Positions 18,485-27,000 of a stretch of 64,000 nucleotides of DNA are shown piece after piece; the stretch's first letter is position 1, and every line of letters begins with the position of its first letter. The notes under the pieces were generated by a model. The model was not told the origin of the DNA. It did not search any database and saw nothing but the letters and a program-made list of their open reading frames with translations. The translations under genes and the position numbers were made by a program. This stretch comes from Tenacibaculum dicentrarchi (GTDB lineage: Bacteria > Bacteroidota > Bacteroidia > Flavobacteriales > Flavobacteriaceae): positions 1 to 64,000 of the forward strand of contig NZ_OESZ01000047.1 in assembly GCF_900239345.1 (NCBI RefSeq), given 5' to 3'.

Positions 18485-18778
18485 TTCAAAATAATTTTTA
18501 ATTAATAAAAAACTATTCCTGTTCACCTTTATCCTTTCGAAAAAAATCGAAAATTCAGCGTGGGAAAGAAATCATCCCTAAAAAGTGTTGCAATTTACTA
18601 AATATTAAACTTTTTTAAAGTTTAAATCTTACATTTTTCAAAAAAATAAAACATGTCTTTTTTATGTTTTAACGCTTGTTAAAAATTATCTCTAATTTAT
18701 TAAAACTATTTAACGAATTATAAAAGTGACTAAACATAAAAACAAGGGTCATACCAATAACTAAAAACCAAATAAATT

Positions 18779-19942
18779 ATGAATCAGATTTTAAACACTT
18801 ACAATCAAATTACAGGCAGTTTTGGGAAACCTATTAGTGCCTTACTAATTATTATACTAGGATGGCTTATTGCTAAGGTAGTTAAAACACTAATTGATAA
18901 AATAAGCGACCGTAGTGGCTTAAATAACACTCTAAGTAATAGTAAAGTACGTTTTGGTGACTTAATTTCAAAATTGGCATACTATTTAATAATGATATTT
19001 GTTTTTATGTTAGCTCTAGACAAGCTAGGAATGACAAGTGTGTTAGAACCAATTAAAGAATTATTAAACGGATTTACTCAATTTATTCCTAATATTGTAG
19101 GGGCAGGGCTTGTCGGATATATTGGTTATATGCTAGCTACTATAGTTTCTGAATTAGTAAGTTTATCAGGAGGAACAATTCAAAAATTTGCACCAAAATT
19201 AAACCTTCCTGAAAATATTAATATTGTTACTATCCTTAAAAAAGTTGTATTTATTTTTATATTCATTCCACTTTTAATTGCTGCTTTAAATATTTTAAAT
19301 ATTGATTCTATTTCTCAACCAGCAACTAACATGCTAGAAATTTTCTTTGCCGCAATTCCTAAAATATTGGTCGCTACATTAATATTAATTATTTTTATTA
19401 TAGGTGGTAAATTTTTAAGTAATTTACTTAAAGATTTATTAGATAGTTTAAACTTAAACGAAATATTAAAAAGCGCTAATTTAGACTCTTTTACTGGTAA
19501 AGCAAATGTTGAAAAATTAATTTCAAATATTGTATATGCTTTTATCGTATTATTTGGTATAATGACTGCTATTGATAAATTAGAATTCAGTAAGCTTTCT
19601 GAAATTATGAATACAGTATTAAACCTTGCAGGAAATATTTTATTTGGATTGGTTATTTTAGCAATAGGAAACTGGATTGCAACTATCGCTTCTAAAAACT
19701 TTATGAAAAGTGATGACAATAAATTTGTAGGAAGTATTGTTAAAGTTGCTATCTTAGCAGTTTTCTTAGCAATCGGATTAGGTAAAATGGGTATTGCTGA
19801 TGACATCATCAATTTAGCTTTCGGAATAACACTTGGCGCAGTAGCATTAACAGTAGTACTTTCTTTTGGATTAGGTGGTCGTGAGGCTGGTGGTAAACAA
19901 ATGGAAAAAATACTAAATAAATTTAACAACACTATGAAGTAA
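18779..19942 (+). CDS. Mechanosensitive ion channel family protein with repeated conserved TM helices
   Basis: 387 aa membrane protein built of four related segments, each a Gly-rich helix plus an amphipathic stretch: ILGWLIAKVVKTLIDKI (~27), VGYIGYMLATIVSELV (~113), IGGKFLSNLLKDLLDSL (~206) and AIGNWIATIASKNFMK (~299). This is the conserved TM helix repeat (PF05552) found in CmpX-like and MscS-related proteins. The MscS beta domain after the last helix is not evident, so channel gating is uncertain. Single gene with a strong terminator. Confidence 0.8.
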   Translation: MNQILNTYNQITGSFGKPISALLIIILGWLIAKVVKTLIDKISDRSGLNNTLSNSKVRFGDLISKLAYYLIMIFVFMLALDKLGMTSVLEPIKELLNGFTQFIPNIVGAGLVGYIGYMLATIVSELVSLSGGTIQKFAPKLNLPENINIVTILKKVVFIFIFIPLLIAALNILNIDSISQPATNMLEIFFAAIPKILVATLILIIFIIGGKFLSNLLKDLLDSLNLNEILKSANLDSFTGKANVEKLISNIVYAFIVLFGIMTAIDKLEFSKLSEIMNTVLNLAGNILFGLVILAIGNWIATIASKNFMKSDDNKFVGSIVKVAILAVFLAIGLGKMGIADDIINLAFGITLGAVALTVVLSFGLGGREAGGKQMEKILNKFNNTMK

Positions 19943-19994
19943 TAATGATGTTGCTAAAAAAGAATAAGCTTTAAAAACAGTCATTTACTGTTGT

Positions 19995-20020
19995 AAAAAC
20001 ACCTCTATAGAGGTGTTTTT
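19995..20020 (+). terminator. Terminator of the mechanosensitive-channel-like gene
   Basis: Perfect stem AAAAACACCTCTA / TAGAGGTGTTTTT followed by more T. Confidence 0.9.
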
Positions 20021-20174
20021 TTTGCTCTAAAAAAAAATAAATTTTTAATTGTTTTTCAACTATTTTTAGAAGACCTTTAAACTATGAAAACAGCTTCGTT
20101 ATACTAAAAAATACACACTGTTTTTTCATCAAAAAAACAAAACACATATACTTAAAACCCTTATCTATAAAATT

Positions 20175-20672
20175 ATGAAAAACATAAAAAAAAACTTATT
20201 TTCTTTGCTTATTTTAGCTGCAATATCAACAACTATTAGCTGTAAAACTACCACTTCGGCAGTAAACACAAAGCTTGACAAGAAAACTGAAAAAATGCTA
20301 AAAGGAAATTGGACTATTAGCACTGTAAACTATACAGGTGCTAATTTATTTAAAGTAACCTCGTTTAATATTGCCGATTCTAACTGTTTTGTAGGAAGTA
20401 ATTGGAGTTTTATTTCTAACAATAATAAAGGGCAAATGAGGCTTAATAACCCGAGTACTTCTTGTCTTAATTTTAATTCGCCAACTACTTGGTACGTTAA
20501 CAAAGATGGAGATTTTGTGTTAAAAATAATCAACAGTCATAAAGCGAAAAGCGTAAATAATGGCTTTGTTTTAAATATCAATAACTTAACACAAACAAGT
20601 TTTGATTTAGTTGATAAAATTAACGTTGCAGGCACAATTAAAAACATCACTTACTCTTTTCAAAGAAAATAA
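20175..20672 (+). CDS. Lipocalin-like lipoprotein
   Basis: 165 aa. Signal peptide with lipobox ending at a Cys near residue 23 (TISC). Then MLKGNWTISTVNYTG (~40-54) and a C-terminal LTQTSFDLV...TYSFQRK pattern, as in short lipocalin-family lipoproteins of Flavobacteriaceae: GxW near the start of a small beta-barrel and an F/Y-rich last strand. Ligand unknown; likely periplasmic or outer-membrane anchored. 50 bp upstream of the OmpA-like gene on the same strand, so the two may be expressed together. Confidence 0.75.
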   Translation: MKNIKKNLFSLLILAAISTTISCKTTTSAVNTKLDKKTEKMLKGNWTISTVNYTGANLFKVTSFNIADSNCFVGSNWSFISNNNKGQMRLNNPSTSCLNFNSPTTWYVNKDGDFVLKIINSHKAKSVNNGFVLNINNLTQTSFDLVDKINVAGTIKNITYSFQRK

Positions 20673-20722
20673 TACAACACTCATTTAGCACTAAAAATCA
20701 CATACTTTTAAAAAAATACATC

Positions 20723-21418
20723 ATGAAAAAAACAATTATTTATAGCTTTTCGGTTTTAGTTCTAACAAGTAGTTTACTTACTTCTTGTGGCGCTGTTAAA
20801 AATGCTAATAACACCCAAAAAGGGGCCGTAATTGGTACCACTGCAGGCGCAATTTTAGGCGCCGTTCTTGGTAATAATTTAGGAAATGGTAAAAACTCAG
20901 AACTAGGCGCTGTTTTAGGGGGCGTTATTGGTGGTGTTGCCGGTGGAACTATCGGTCATAAAATGGACAAACAAGCCCGTGAAATTAAAGAAGTTTTACC
21001 GGGAGCTGAAGTAGAAAGAGTTGGTGAAGGAATTATGCTTACTTTAGGTGAAAATGCCGTTCGCTTTAACACCAATAAATCGAGCTTAACAACAGCTGCT
21101 AAAGACAATTTAGACAAATTAGTTCCTGTTTTTGAAAGCTATAACAATACCGATATTGTAATTTATGGCTATACCGATAGTACTGGTAGGGCTGAATACA
21201 ACCTAACTCTTTCTGGTAAAAGAGCCGATGCGGTAAGAAATTACTTAGCAAGTAAAGGACTTGCAACAAGCCGATTCAAAACCAAAGGTTTAGGTATTAA
21301 CGACCCAATTGCCTCTAACCAAACAAAAGAAGGAAGAAGTAAAAATAGACGTGTTGAATTTGCTATTGTAGCTAACCAACAAATGATTAAAGAAGCAAAA
21401 CAAGAAGTAAAACAATAA
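20723..21418 (+). CDS. OmpA-family lipoprotein with glycine zipper
   Basis: 231 aa. Lipobox LLTSC near residue 22, then a glycine-zipper segment of repeated GxxxG (~40-85), then a C-terminal OmpA-like peptidoglycan-binding domain (~110-220) with YGYTDSTGRAEYNLTLSGKRA and the NRRVEF motif. This is the layout of YiaD-type lipoproteins that link the outer membrane to the cell wall. Follows the lipocalin-like gene and ends in a strong terminator. Confidence 0.9.
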   Translation: MKKTIIYSFSVLVLTSSLLTSCGAVKNANNTQKGAVIGTTAGAILGAVLGNNLGNGKNSELGAVLGGVIGGVAGGTIGHKMDKQAREIKEVLPGAEVERVGEGIMLTLGENAVRFNTNKSSLTTAAKDNLDKLVPVFESYNNTDIVIYGYTDSTGRAEYNLTLSGKRADAVRNYLASKGLATSRFKTKGLGINDPIASNQTKEGRSKNRRVEFAIVANQQMIKEAKQEVKQ

Positions 21419-21437
21419 AATATTGGTTATTTTATAT

Positions 21438-21467
21438 AAAAGGCTACTCAAATGAGTAGCCTTTTTT
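21438..21467 (+). terminator. Terminator of the OmpA-like gene
   Basis: Stem AAAGGCTACTCA / TGAGTAGCCTTT with a short loop and a T run. Confidence 0.9.
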
Positions 21468-21499
21468 GTGCTATCAATCCATAACTTTTCATAATTTTG
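21465..21499 (+). promoter_or_regulatory. Promoter of rlmD: TTTG (-33) and TAATTTTG (-7)
   Basis: TTTG at 21465-21468, a 23-bp spacer and a perfect -7 box at 21492-21499, 21 nt before the ATG. The -33 element overlaps the T run of the preceding terminator. Confidence 0.65.
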
Positions 21500-21520
21500 C
21501 AAACTTATACATAACAGAAG

Positions 21521-22972
21521 ATGCCACGTAGAGAACGAAATAAATTTGTAAGAAAGAATCAAGTTTTAGAATTAAGAATTGAAGATTATGCTTTTGGAGG
21601 AAAAGGAATCGCAAGAATAAAATCCGAAGAAGGTAGTTTTGTTGTTTTTGTACCTAATACCTTACCAGGTCAGTTGGTAAAAGCACAAATTAGCAAATCG
21701 AGTAAAAAATATGCCGAAGCAAAATTAATCGATGTTTTAGAAGCGTCAAAAGATGAAGTTGCCCTACCTTTTCAAGACATCCCTGGAGCACCTTATATTC
21801 AATTACCAATTGAATTACAACATCAATATAAAAAAGAAAGTACCTTATCGTTATTTAAAAGAATTGGTAAAGTTGAAAATGTTGACGATTTATTTGATGA
21901 ATTTATCAGCTCTCCAAACGTATTTCACTATAGAAATAAAATGGAATACGGTTTTTCAGCAATTGGATACGACAGAGTTAACAAAACCGATGCCGATTTT
22001 TTTACCCTAGGATTTAAACGTCGTGGAACTTGGTGGATGGGCGATAACCTAAACAAAGATTCTGGTTTATTTGATGCTCAAGTTGAAGACAACCTAAAAG
22101 TAATTCGTGAATATTGCGAAAAAACAGGTTTAGCACCTTGGCACGGACCAAAAAGAGAAGGTTTCTTCCGATATTTCGTAGTGCGTAAATCATATAAAAC
22201 CAACGAATTATTATTTAATTTAGTAACTACTTCTGCTGATTTACCAAAATTTGATATGCCCGCTTTTGTGAGCTTATTAAAAGATATTTTTGGCGATCGT
22301 TTAGCAGGATTACTACATACAATTAACGATGAAGTTGGCGATAGAACCATTGCAACATCAGGAAGTATTGAGCTTGTTACTGGTAAAGATAAAATTGTAG
22401 AAGAATTATTAGGTTTAAATTTTGAAATCAGCATGAAAAGCTTTTTTCAAACAAATCCTAAATCGGCAGAAAAATTATACACCAAAGTAGTTGATTATGC
22501 TCTAGAAAATAAAGAAGCTATTGACAACACCGTTGTAATGGATTTATTCTGTGGAACAGGAACTATCGGACAGATTTTAGCCTCAAGAAGTGAAAATGCC
22601 AAAATAGTTGGAGTTGATATTGTAGCATCAGCAATTGAAGATGCTAAAGAAAATGCGAAACGAAACAATATTGAAGGCTTACAATTTTATGCTGCCGATG
22701 TTGGTAAATTTTTATATGAACATCCGCAGTATCAAAATAAAATTAAAACCATTATTTTAGATCCTGCTCGTGCTGGTATTGCTCCGAAAACATTGCGTAA
22801 AATTATCCGCTTAAATGCCGACAGAATGGTTTATGTTTCTTGTAACCCTGCAACACAAGCTCGTGATACTGAAGAATTAATGAACGCTGGTTATAAACTA
22901 AAAAAGATTAGTTTAGTCGATCAATTTCCGCACACAGCACATATAGAAACTGTTGTTTTATTCGAAAAATAA
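21521..22972 (+). CDS. rlmD: 23S rRNA (uracil-C5) methyltransferase, RlmD-like
   Basis: 483 aa. SAM-dependent m5U methyltransferase of 23S rRNA. TRAM domain (~12-75) with ELRIEDYAFGGKGIAR, then the catalytic domain: SAM loop MDLFCGTGTIGQ (~342), LDPARAG (~415) and catalytic Cys in YVSCNPATQARD (~436). The four N-terminal Cys that bind a [4Fe-4S] cluster in E. coli RlmD are absent; the equivalent region reads IPGAPYIQLPIE (~87-98), and there is no Cys before about residue 196. RlmD or an RlmC/RlmCD-type specificity cannot be separated by sequence alone. Followed 23 bp later by the DUF6452 gene. Confidence 0.88.
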   Translation: MPRRERNKFVRKNQVLELRIEDYAFGGKGIARIKSEEGSFVVFVPNTLPGQLVKAQISKSSKKYAEAKLIDVLEASKDEVALPFQDIPGAPYIQLPIELQHQYKKESTLSLFKRIGKVENVDDLFDEFISSPNVFHYRNKMEYGFSAIGYDRVNKTDADFFTLGFKRRGTWWMGDNLNKDSGLFDAQVEDNLKVIREYCEKTGLAPWHGPKREGFFRYFVVRKSYKTNELLFNLVTTSADLPKFDMPAFVSLLKDIFGDRLAGLLHTINDEVGDRTIATSGSIELVTGKDKIVEELLGLNFEISMKSFFQTNPKSAEKLYTKVVDYALENKEAIDNTVVMDLFCGTGTIGQILASRSENAKIVGVDIVASAIEDAKENAKRNNIEGLQFYAADVGKFLYEHPQYQNKIKTIILDPARAGIAPKTLRKIIRLNADRMVYVSCNPATQARDTEELMNAGYKLKKISLVDQFPHTAHIETVVLFEK

Positions 22973-22995
22973 TCCCTTACCTTATTAATTATTAA

Positions 22996-23472
22996 ATGAA
23001 AAAATATATCCTTCTTTTGTGTAGTTGTTTTATAGGAATTTCAGCTTGTGAAAAAGATGATTTCTGTATTCAAAACCCTGTAACACCTAACTTAGTGTTG
23101 CGTTTTTATGATAAAAAAAATACTTCTAAAAAAAAGAAGGTTACCCGTTTTTCTATTATAGCACAAGGTAAAGACAGTCTTTTTGTAAACCAAGAAGCTG
23201 ATTCAATAAATATCCCATTAAACAGTTTGGCTACCCAAACTGTTTATACCTTAAAAATGAATGCTACCGATAATTTAGCTATCAATAACAAAATAGCAAC
23301 ATTAACTATAAATTATAAGCCCGAAGAAGTTTATGTTTCTCGTTCGTGTGGCTATAAAGTTATCTTTAATGATGTAAATTTAAAGCATACAGGTTGGATT
23401 GATAACATATCAACTTCTGAAATTACGACTATTGAAAATCAAACAAAAGCACATGTACAAGTATATTATTAG
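22996..23472 (+). CDS. DUF6452-type lipoprotein
   Basis: 158 aa. Signal peptide with lipobox ending at a Cys near residue 18 (GISAC). The mature chain has CIQNPVTPNLVLRFYDKKN and a later C...VIFNDVNL pattern, as in the DUF6452 proteins commonly encoded right after rlmD in Flavobacteriaceae. Predicted small beta-rich envelope protein of unknown role. Its last 20 nt overlap the start of the next gene, which implies translational coupling. Confidence 0.75.
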   Translation: MKKYILLLCSCFIGISACEKDDFCIQNPVTPNLVLRFYDKKNTSKKKKVTRFSIIAQGKDSLFVNQEADSINIPLNSLATQTVYTLKMNATDNLAINNKIATLTINYKPEEVYVSRSCGYKVIFNDVNLKHTGWIDNISTSEITTIENQTKAHVQVYY

Positions 23473-24151
23473 TAGCTATTTATTATTTGTTTCTGTAAAT
23501 GGTTTTTCTCAGAAAACAGCATCATCTGAAATAAAAAAAGACACGCTAACCTATAAAACACGTACAGGTTTGCGTTTAGGTGTTGATATTAGCAAACCCG
23601 CATTAGCAATTGTTGACAAAAGTTACAGTGGTTTAGAATTTGTAGGTGATTATCGTGTTTCTAAAAATTGGTATGTAGCCGCCGAAGCAGGCTACGAAGA
23701 AGAAATTAGCTTTGAAGATTTTACCTCTTCAACCGCCAAAGGAAATTTTATTCGACTTGGCGCTAACTACAATGCCTATAAAAATTGGCTAGACATGAAT
23801 AACGAAATTTATGTTGGTTTTAGGTATGCTGCCGCGCTTTTTGATCAAACTTTAAATAGCTATAAAACAAATGTTGGCACGCCTTATTTTCCTTCAAACA
23901 CTATAAAAAAACCGATTACCGAAACAGGGCTTACCGCACATTGGACTGAAATTCAACTAGGTATTAAAGTCGAAACCTTTAAAAACCTATTTTTAAGTGC
24001 AGGGGTTTCTTATAAGGTAATGCTTCATTTAAACGATCAAAAAAACTTTAAAACATTATATGCCCCAGGCTTCAATCGTGTTTTTGAAAGCCATACTGGT
24101 TTTGGTTTTAATTACAGTATTTCCTACTTTATTCCTTTTGTTAATAACTAA
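23453..24151 (+). CDS. DUF6048-type outer-membrane protein
   Basis: 232 aa from the ATG at 23453. The open frame begins at 23399, but residues 1-18 of that version are a basic, non-signal stretch, whereas MYKYIISSYLLFVSVNGFSQ is a normal Sec signal. The mature chain alternates polar and aromatic residues (RLGVDISKPALAIVDKSYSG, GFRYAAALFD) and ends in aromatic FNYSISYFIPF, typical of a small beta-barrel. Matches the DUF6048 family as the usual partner of DUF6452. Overlaps the previous gene by 20 nt. Confidence 0.75.
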   Translation: MYKYIISSYLLFVSVNGFSQKTASSEIKKDTLTYKTRTGLRLGVDISKPALAIVDKSYSGLEFVGDYRVSKNWYVAAEAGYEEEISFEDFTSSTAKGNFIRLGANYNAYKNWLDMNNEIYVGFRYAAALFDQTLNSYKTNVGTPYFPSNTIKKPITETGLTAHWTEIQLGIKVETFKNLFLSAGVSYKVMLHLNDQKNFKTLYAPGFNRVFESHTGFGFNYSISYFIPFVNN

Positions 24152-24213
24152 TTTAAGCTACTAAGCCTTATTTTTACTACCTTTACACCTTGTAATCATT
24201 AAACTTATTAACA

Positions 24214-25161
24214 ATGAATAAAATTCCAAGCGTAAATTTAGCAGATTTTTTATCTGAAGATAAAAATAGAAAACAAAAATTTATCAATGAAATTGGTGAC
24301 GCTTATCAAAACATCGGTTTTGTAGCTTTAAAAGGTCATTTTTTAGATGATGAGTTAGTTGATAATTTATATACTGAAATTAAAAACTTTTTCGATTTAC
24401 CTACCCATATAAAAGAGAAATATGAAATTCCTGGTATTGGCGGACAAAGAGGCTATATTTCTTTTGGAAAAGAAAGTGCTAAAGGAAAAAAAGAAGGCGA
24501 TTTAAAAGAATTCTGGCATTTTGGGCAGTATGTAGATGCGGCTTCTAAATACGCTAAAGAATATCCTGAAAATGTAACTGTTGAAGAACTTGCTAAATTT
24601 AATGAAATAGGTAAAAAAACCTATCAAATGCTAGAGAAAACAGCCAAATATGTACTGCGTTCATTAGCGTTACATTTAGATTTAGAGGAAACTTACTTTG
24701 ATAATTTCATTAAAGATGGAAACAGTATTTTGCGTCCTATCCACTACCCGCCTATTCAAAGCGAACCTAAAGGTGCTGAAAGAGCAGCTGCTCATGGCGA
24801 TATTAATTTAATTACCTTATTAATGGGTGCGCAAGGAAAAGGATTGCAAGTTCAAAACAATAATGGTGAGTGGCTTGATGCTGTTGCACAACCTGATGAA
24901 TTGATGATTAATGTGGGTGATATGTTGTCGCGCCATAGTAATAATAAATTAAAATCAACCATACACAGAGTAACCAATCCGCCGAAAGAATTATGGGGAA
25001 CATCGCGTTATTCAATTCCATTTTTTATGCACCCTGTTTCTGATATGAAATTAGATGTTTTAGAAAATTGTATTGACGAGCAAAACCCAAAACAATTTGA
25101 AGATATTACTGCTGGTGAATTTTTAGACGAACGCCTACGTGAATTAGGCTTAAAAAAATAA
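24214..25161 (+). CDS. Isopenicillin N synthase-like 2OG-Fe(II) dioxygenase
   Basis: 315 aa. Double-stranded beta-helix oxygenase with iron ligands H194, D196 (AAHGD) and H251 (TIHRVTNP), and the 2-oxoglutarate anchor R265-x-S267. The N-terminal DIOX_N-like domain (~5-120) contains GFVALKGH. Substrate unknown: the family ranges from IPNS to gibberellin and flavonol oxygenases, and this bacterial group is uncharacterised as far as I know. Next to the SUI1 gene on the same strand (28 bp gap), so possibly co-transcribed. A weaker box, TACCTTTA, lies at 24178-24185. Confidence 0.88.
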   Translation: MNKIPSVNLADFLSEDKNRKQKFINEIGDAYQNIGFVALKGHFLDDELVDNLYTEIKNFFDLPTHIKEKYEIPGIGGQRGYISFGKESAKGKKEGDLKEFWHFGQYVDAASKYAKEYPENVTVEELAKFNEIGKKTYQMLEKTAKYVLRSLALHLDLEETYFDNFIKDGNSILRPIHYPPIQSEPKGAERAAAHGDINLITLLMGAQGKGLQVQNNNGEWLDAVAQPDELMINVGDMLSRHSNNKLKSTIHRVTNPPKELWGTSRYSIPFFMHPVSDMKLDVLENCIDEQNPKQFEDITAGEFLDERLRELGLKK

Positions 25162-25189
25162 GCTTAAAAAAAAACAATATAAAACAAGC

Positions 25190-25513
25190 ATGGATTTTAA
25201 AGATCAATTAAAAAACTTATTTCCCGATCATCAAGAAAGCGAAGTAAAGGTTGAAAAAAAGTCAGAAATTTGGCTACAAGACGACCCGATACTTTGTAAA
25301 TATGAAAAACGCAAAGGAAAACCTACTACTATTTTAGATGGCTATACCGGCGCTACCGAAGATTTTAAAAAATTAGCTAAAGAAATTAAAACCAAACTTA
25401 GTGTTGGTGGTAGTTTTAAGGATGATAAAATAATTATCCAAGGTGATTATCGCGATAAAATCATGCAAATTTTAAAAGATAAAGGCTTTAACGTTAAACG
25501 TGTTGGAGGTTAA
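25190..25513 (+). CDS. SUI1/eIF1-family translation factor, YciH-like
   Basis: 107 aa. The C-terminal SUI1 domain (~38-105) has YEKRKGKPTTILDGYTG and the RGxxxxxIxxQGDxR-type end (IIIQGDYRDKIMQILKDKGF). Bacterial YciH proteins resemble eIF1 and may discriminate against aberrant initiation; the physiological role is unsettled. Follows the dioxygenase gene and ends in a very strong bidirectional hairpin. Confidence 0.9.
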   Translation: MDFKDQLKNLFPDHQESEVKVEKKSEIWLQDDPILCKYEKRKGKPTTILDGYTGATEDFKKLAKEIKTKLSVGGSFKDDKIIIQGDYRDKIMQILKDKGFNVKRVGG

Positions 25514-25523
25514 TCTAAATCAT

Positions 25524-25564
25524 AAAAAAAAGTGTTAGAATTTACAAATTCTAACACTTTTTTT
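25524..25564. terminator. Bidirectional terminator after the SUI1 gene
   Basis: AAAAAAAGTGTTAGAATTT / AAATTCTAACACTTTTTTT, a near-perfect stem with a tiny loop. Confidence 0.9.
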
Positions 25565-25649
25565 ATTTTAAGAGCCTAGCCTCCAAAAAATTTTGTAACA
25601 TCAAAATAGTATGGCAAGGGTTTAAAACCCTTGTTTTAAAAATAAAAAT

Positions 25650-25690
25650 GCGTCAAACTGAATTTAGTTCAGGTTCACATCCTAATTGCC
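25650..25690. repeat. Family C repeat, half element
   Basis: CGTCAAACTGAATTTAGTTCAG followed by GTTCACATCCTAATT, nearly identical to 45448-45486 and to the left arms at 39120 and 57177. The right arm is missing. Confidence 0.75.
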
Positions 25691-25777
25691 GTCGTTTTTT
25701 GCCACTATATTTTTTCAGATGAAATTGAAACAGATTCTAAGTATCTTTTAAGTTTAAAACTTTCTTTATAGCAAAAA

Positions 25778-25867
25778 CCCCTAGCCCCGATTGAAGCATT
25801 TGTTTGAGCTCCTTTTTTGATTTTTTTCAAAAAAGAGCGAGTGCGGAAAGCGGGAAATTGCTTCAAA
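25778..25867 (-). repeat. Dispersed repeat family A, copy 4
   Basis: Minus orientation, beginning 27 nt past the stop of the cytochrome c peroxidase gene. TTGAAGCA / TGCTTCAA arms perfect, CCCG / CGGG conserved. Confidence 0.9.
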
Positions 25868-25893
25868 TAAATATCAAAGAAAACAAATACTTT

Positions 25894-26931
25894 TTATAAA
25901 TTTTCTTTATCTGAAGTAAGAGTTTCTAAAAATGCTTTTATACTCTTAATATCAAACTCTTCTAAATCTTTGTCTAACTGAACTTTTCCCATTATTCTGA
26001 TGGCATCTTCTAACTCGGCAACACTTCCGTCATGAAAATAAGGCGCTGTTTTTGCTACATTTCGTAACGATGGCACTTTAAAAGCATACAAATCAACCGC
26101 TTTTTGAGTTATTGAAAACACGCCTTTATCAATCACTTTACTTTTAGTATGCTCCCAATAAGGTCTTATATCGCTACCAAAATTTCTAATTTTTCCGCCA
26201 CCAACTCCCGGGCCGTCATGGCAATTAACACAACCTCGAGACATAAAAATAAACAAGCCTTTTTTCTCTTGCTGATTTAACGCCTGCTGATTTCCTTTTA
26301 AATATTCGTCAAATTTCGAAGGTAATAATAGTGTTCGCTCAAAAGCACCAATGGCTTTTGTTAAATTATCAAAACTGATTGGATTTGCTTGATTTGGATA
26401 AGCTTTTTTAAATAAATCTTGGTATTTTTCAATTTTACTAATTTTATCAACAACAGCTTGTTCACTTTCCATTGCCATTTCTACCGGGTTTAAAATAGGC
26501 ATTCCTGCCTGTTCTTCTACCGTTTTTGCTCGTCCGTCCCAAAATTGTGCAATATGCAAGCTCGAATTAAATACCGTTGGCGAATTTCGAGTTCCTGTTT
26601 TACCATCAACTCCTTTTGATACTGCTTGGGTATCGGCACCAAAATTATCTAAATCATGACACGATGCACAGCTAATTGTATTATCTTTTGACAACCTTTT
26701 TTCTTCAAATAATAATTTCCCTAAAAATACTTTATCCTTGGTAAGCTCATTAAAAGAAACATAATCGTTTGCTGGCAATGGCGAAAAAATTTTAGTTGCT
26801 TCCGATAATAAATTTTTATAATCGTCTTTTTCAGATATTTCAACCACTTCTTTATTTTTACTACACGAATAAAAAATAGCAAAGCCAACTATCAATATTA
26901 TTCTTAAGTTAAAAAAATGTTTGTTTTTCAT
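25894..26931 (-). CDS. Di-heme cytochrome c peroxidase (CCP/MauG family), lipoprotein
   Basis: 345 aa. Periplasmic reduction of hydrogen peroxide with electrons from a c-type cytochrome. Two haem sites: C88-A-S-C91-H92 (high-potential side) and C234-V-N-C237-H238, each in the usual family surroundings (GxRNSPTVFN ~113, FWDGRA ~130). A lipobox-like YSC23 suggests membrane attachment. Divergent from the HmuY-like gene across only 69 bp, with face-to-face -7 boxes. A MauG-type oxidase role is possible, but the short length favours CCP. Confidence 0.92.
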   Translation of the reverse strand: MKNKHFFNLRIILIVGFAIFYSCSKNKEVVEISEKDDYKNLLSEATKIFSPLPANDYVSFNELTKDKVFLGKLLFEEKRLSKDNTISCASCHDLDNFGADTQAVSKGVDGKTGTRNSPTVFNSSLHIAQFWDGRAKTVEEQAGMPILNPVEMAMESEQAVVDKISKIEKYQDLFKKAYPNQANPISFDNLTKAIGAFERTLLLPSKFDEYLKGNQQALNQQEKKGLFIFMSRGCVNCHDGPGVGGGKIRNFGSDIRPYWEHTKSKVIDKGVFSITQKAVDLYAFKVPSLRNVAKTAPYFHDGSVAELEDAIRIMGKVQLDKDLEEFDIKSIKAFLETLTSDKENL

Positions 26932-26939
26932 TATTTTTA

Positions 26940-26977
26940 TTTGATTTTAGTTTAAATTAAATACATTTGCAAATATA
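26940..26977. promoter_or_regulatory. Abutting divergent promoters between ccp and hmuY-like genes
   Basis: Plus strand: TTTG (26940-26943), 18-bp spacer, TACATTTG (26962-26969). Minus strand: TATATTTG (26970-26977). The two -7 boxes touch and point toward each other, so both cannot be occupied at once. Confidence 0.65.
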
Positions 26978-27000
26978 TAATTAATCTAAATAAAGATAGT

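Larger units (their letters stand above)
25514..25893. other. Repeat-filled convergent gap
   Basis: Terminator 25524-25564, a perfect CAAGGGTTT-A-AAACCCTTG palindrome (25615-25633), a half copy of family C (25650-25690) and family A copy 4 (25778-25867). No coding potential seen. Confidence 0.8.

Noticed and set aside
19315..19932. 205-aa minus-strand frame within the mechanosensitive-channel-like gene
   Set aside because: Complete antisense overlap with a well-supported membrane protein; typical shadow of AT-rich coding sequence.
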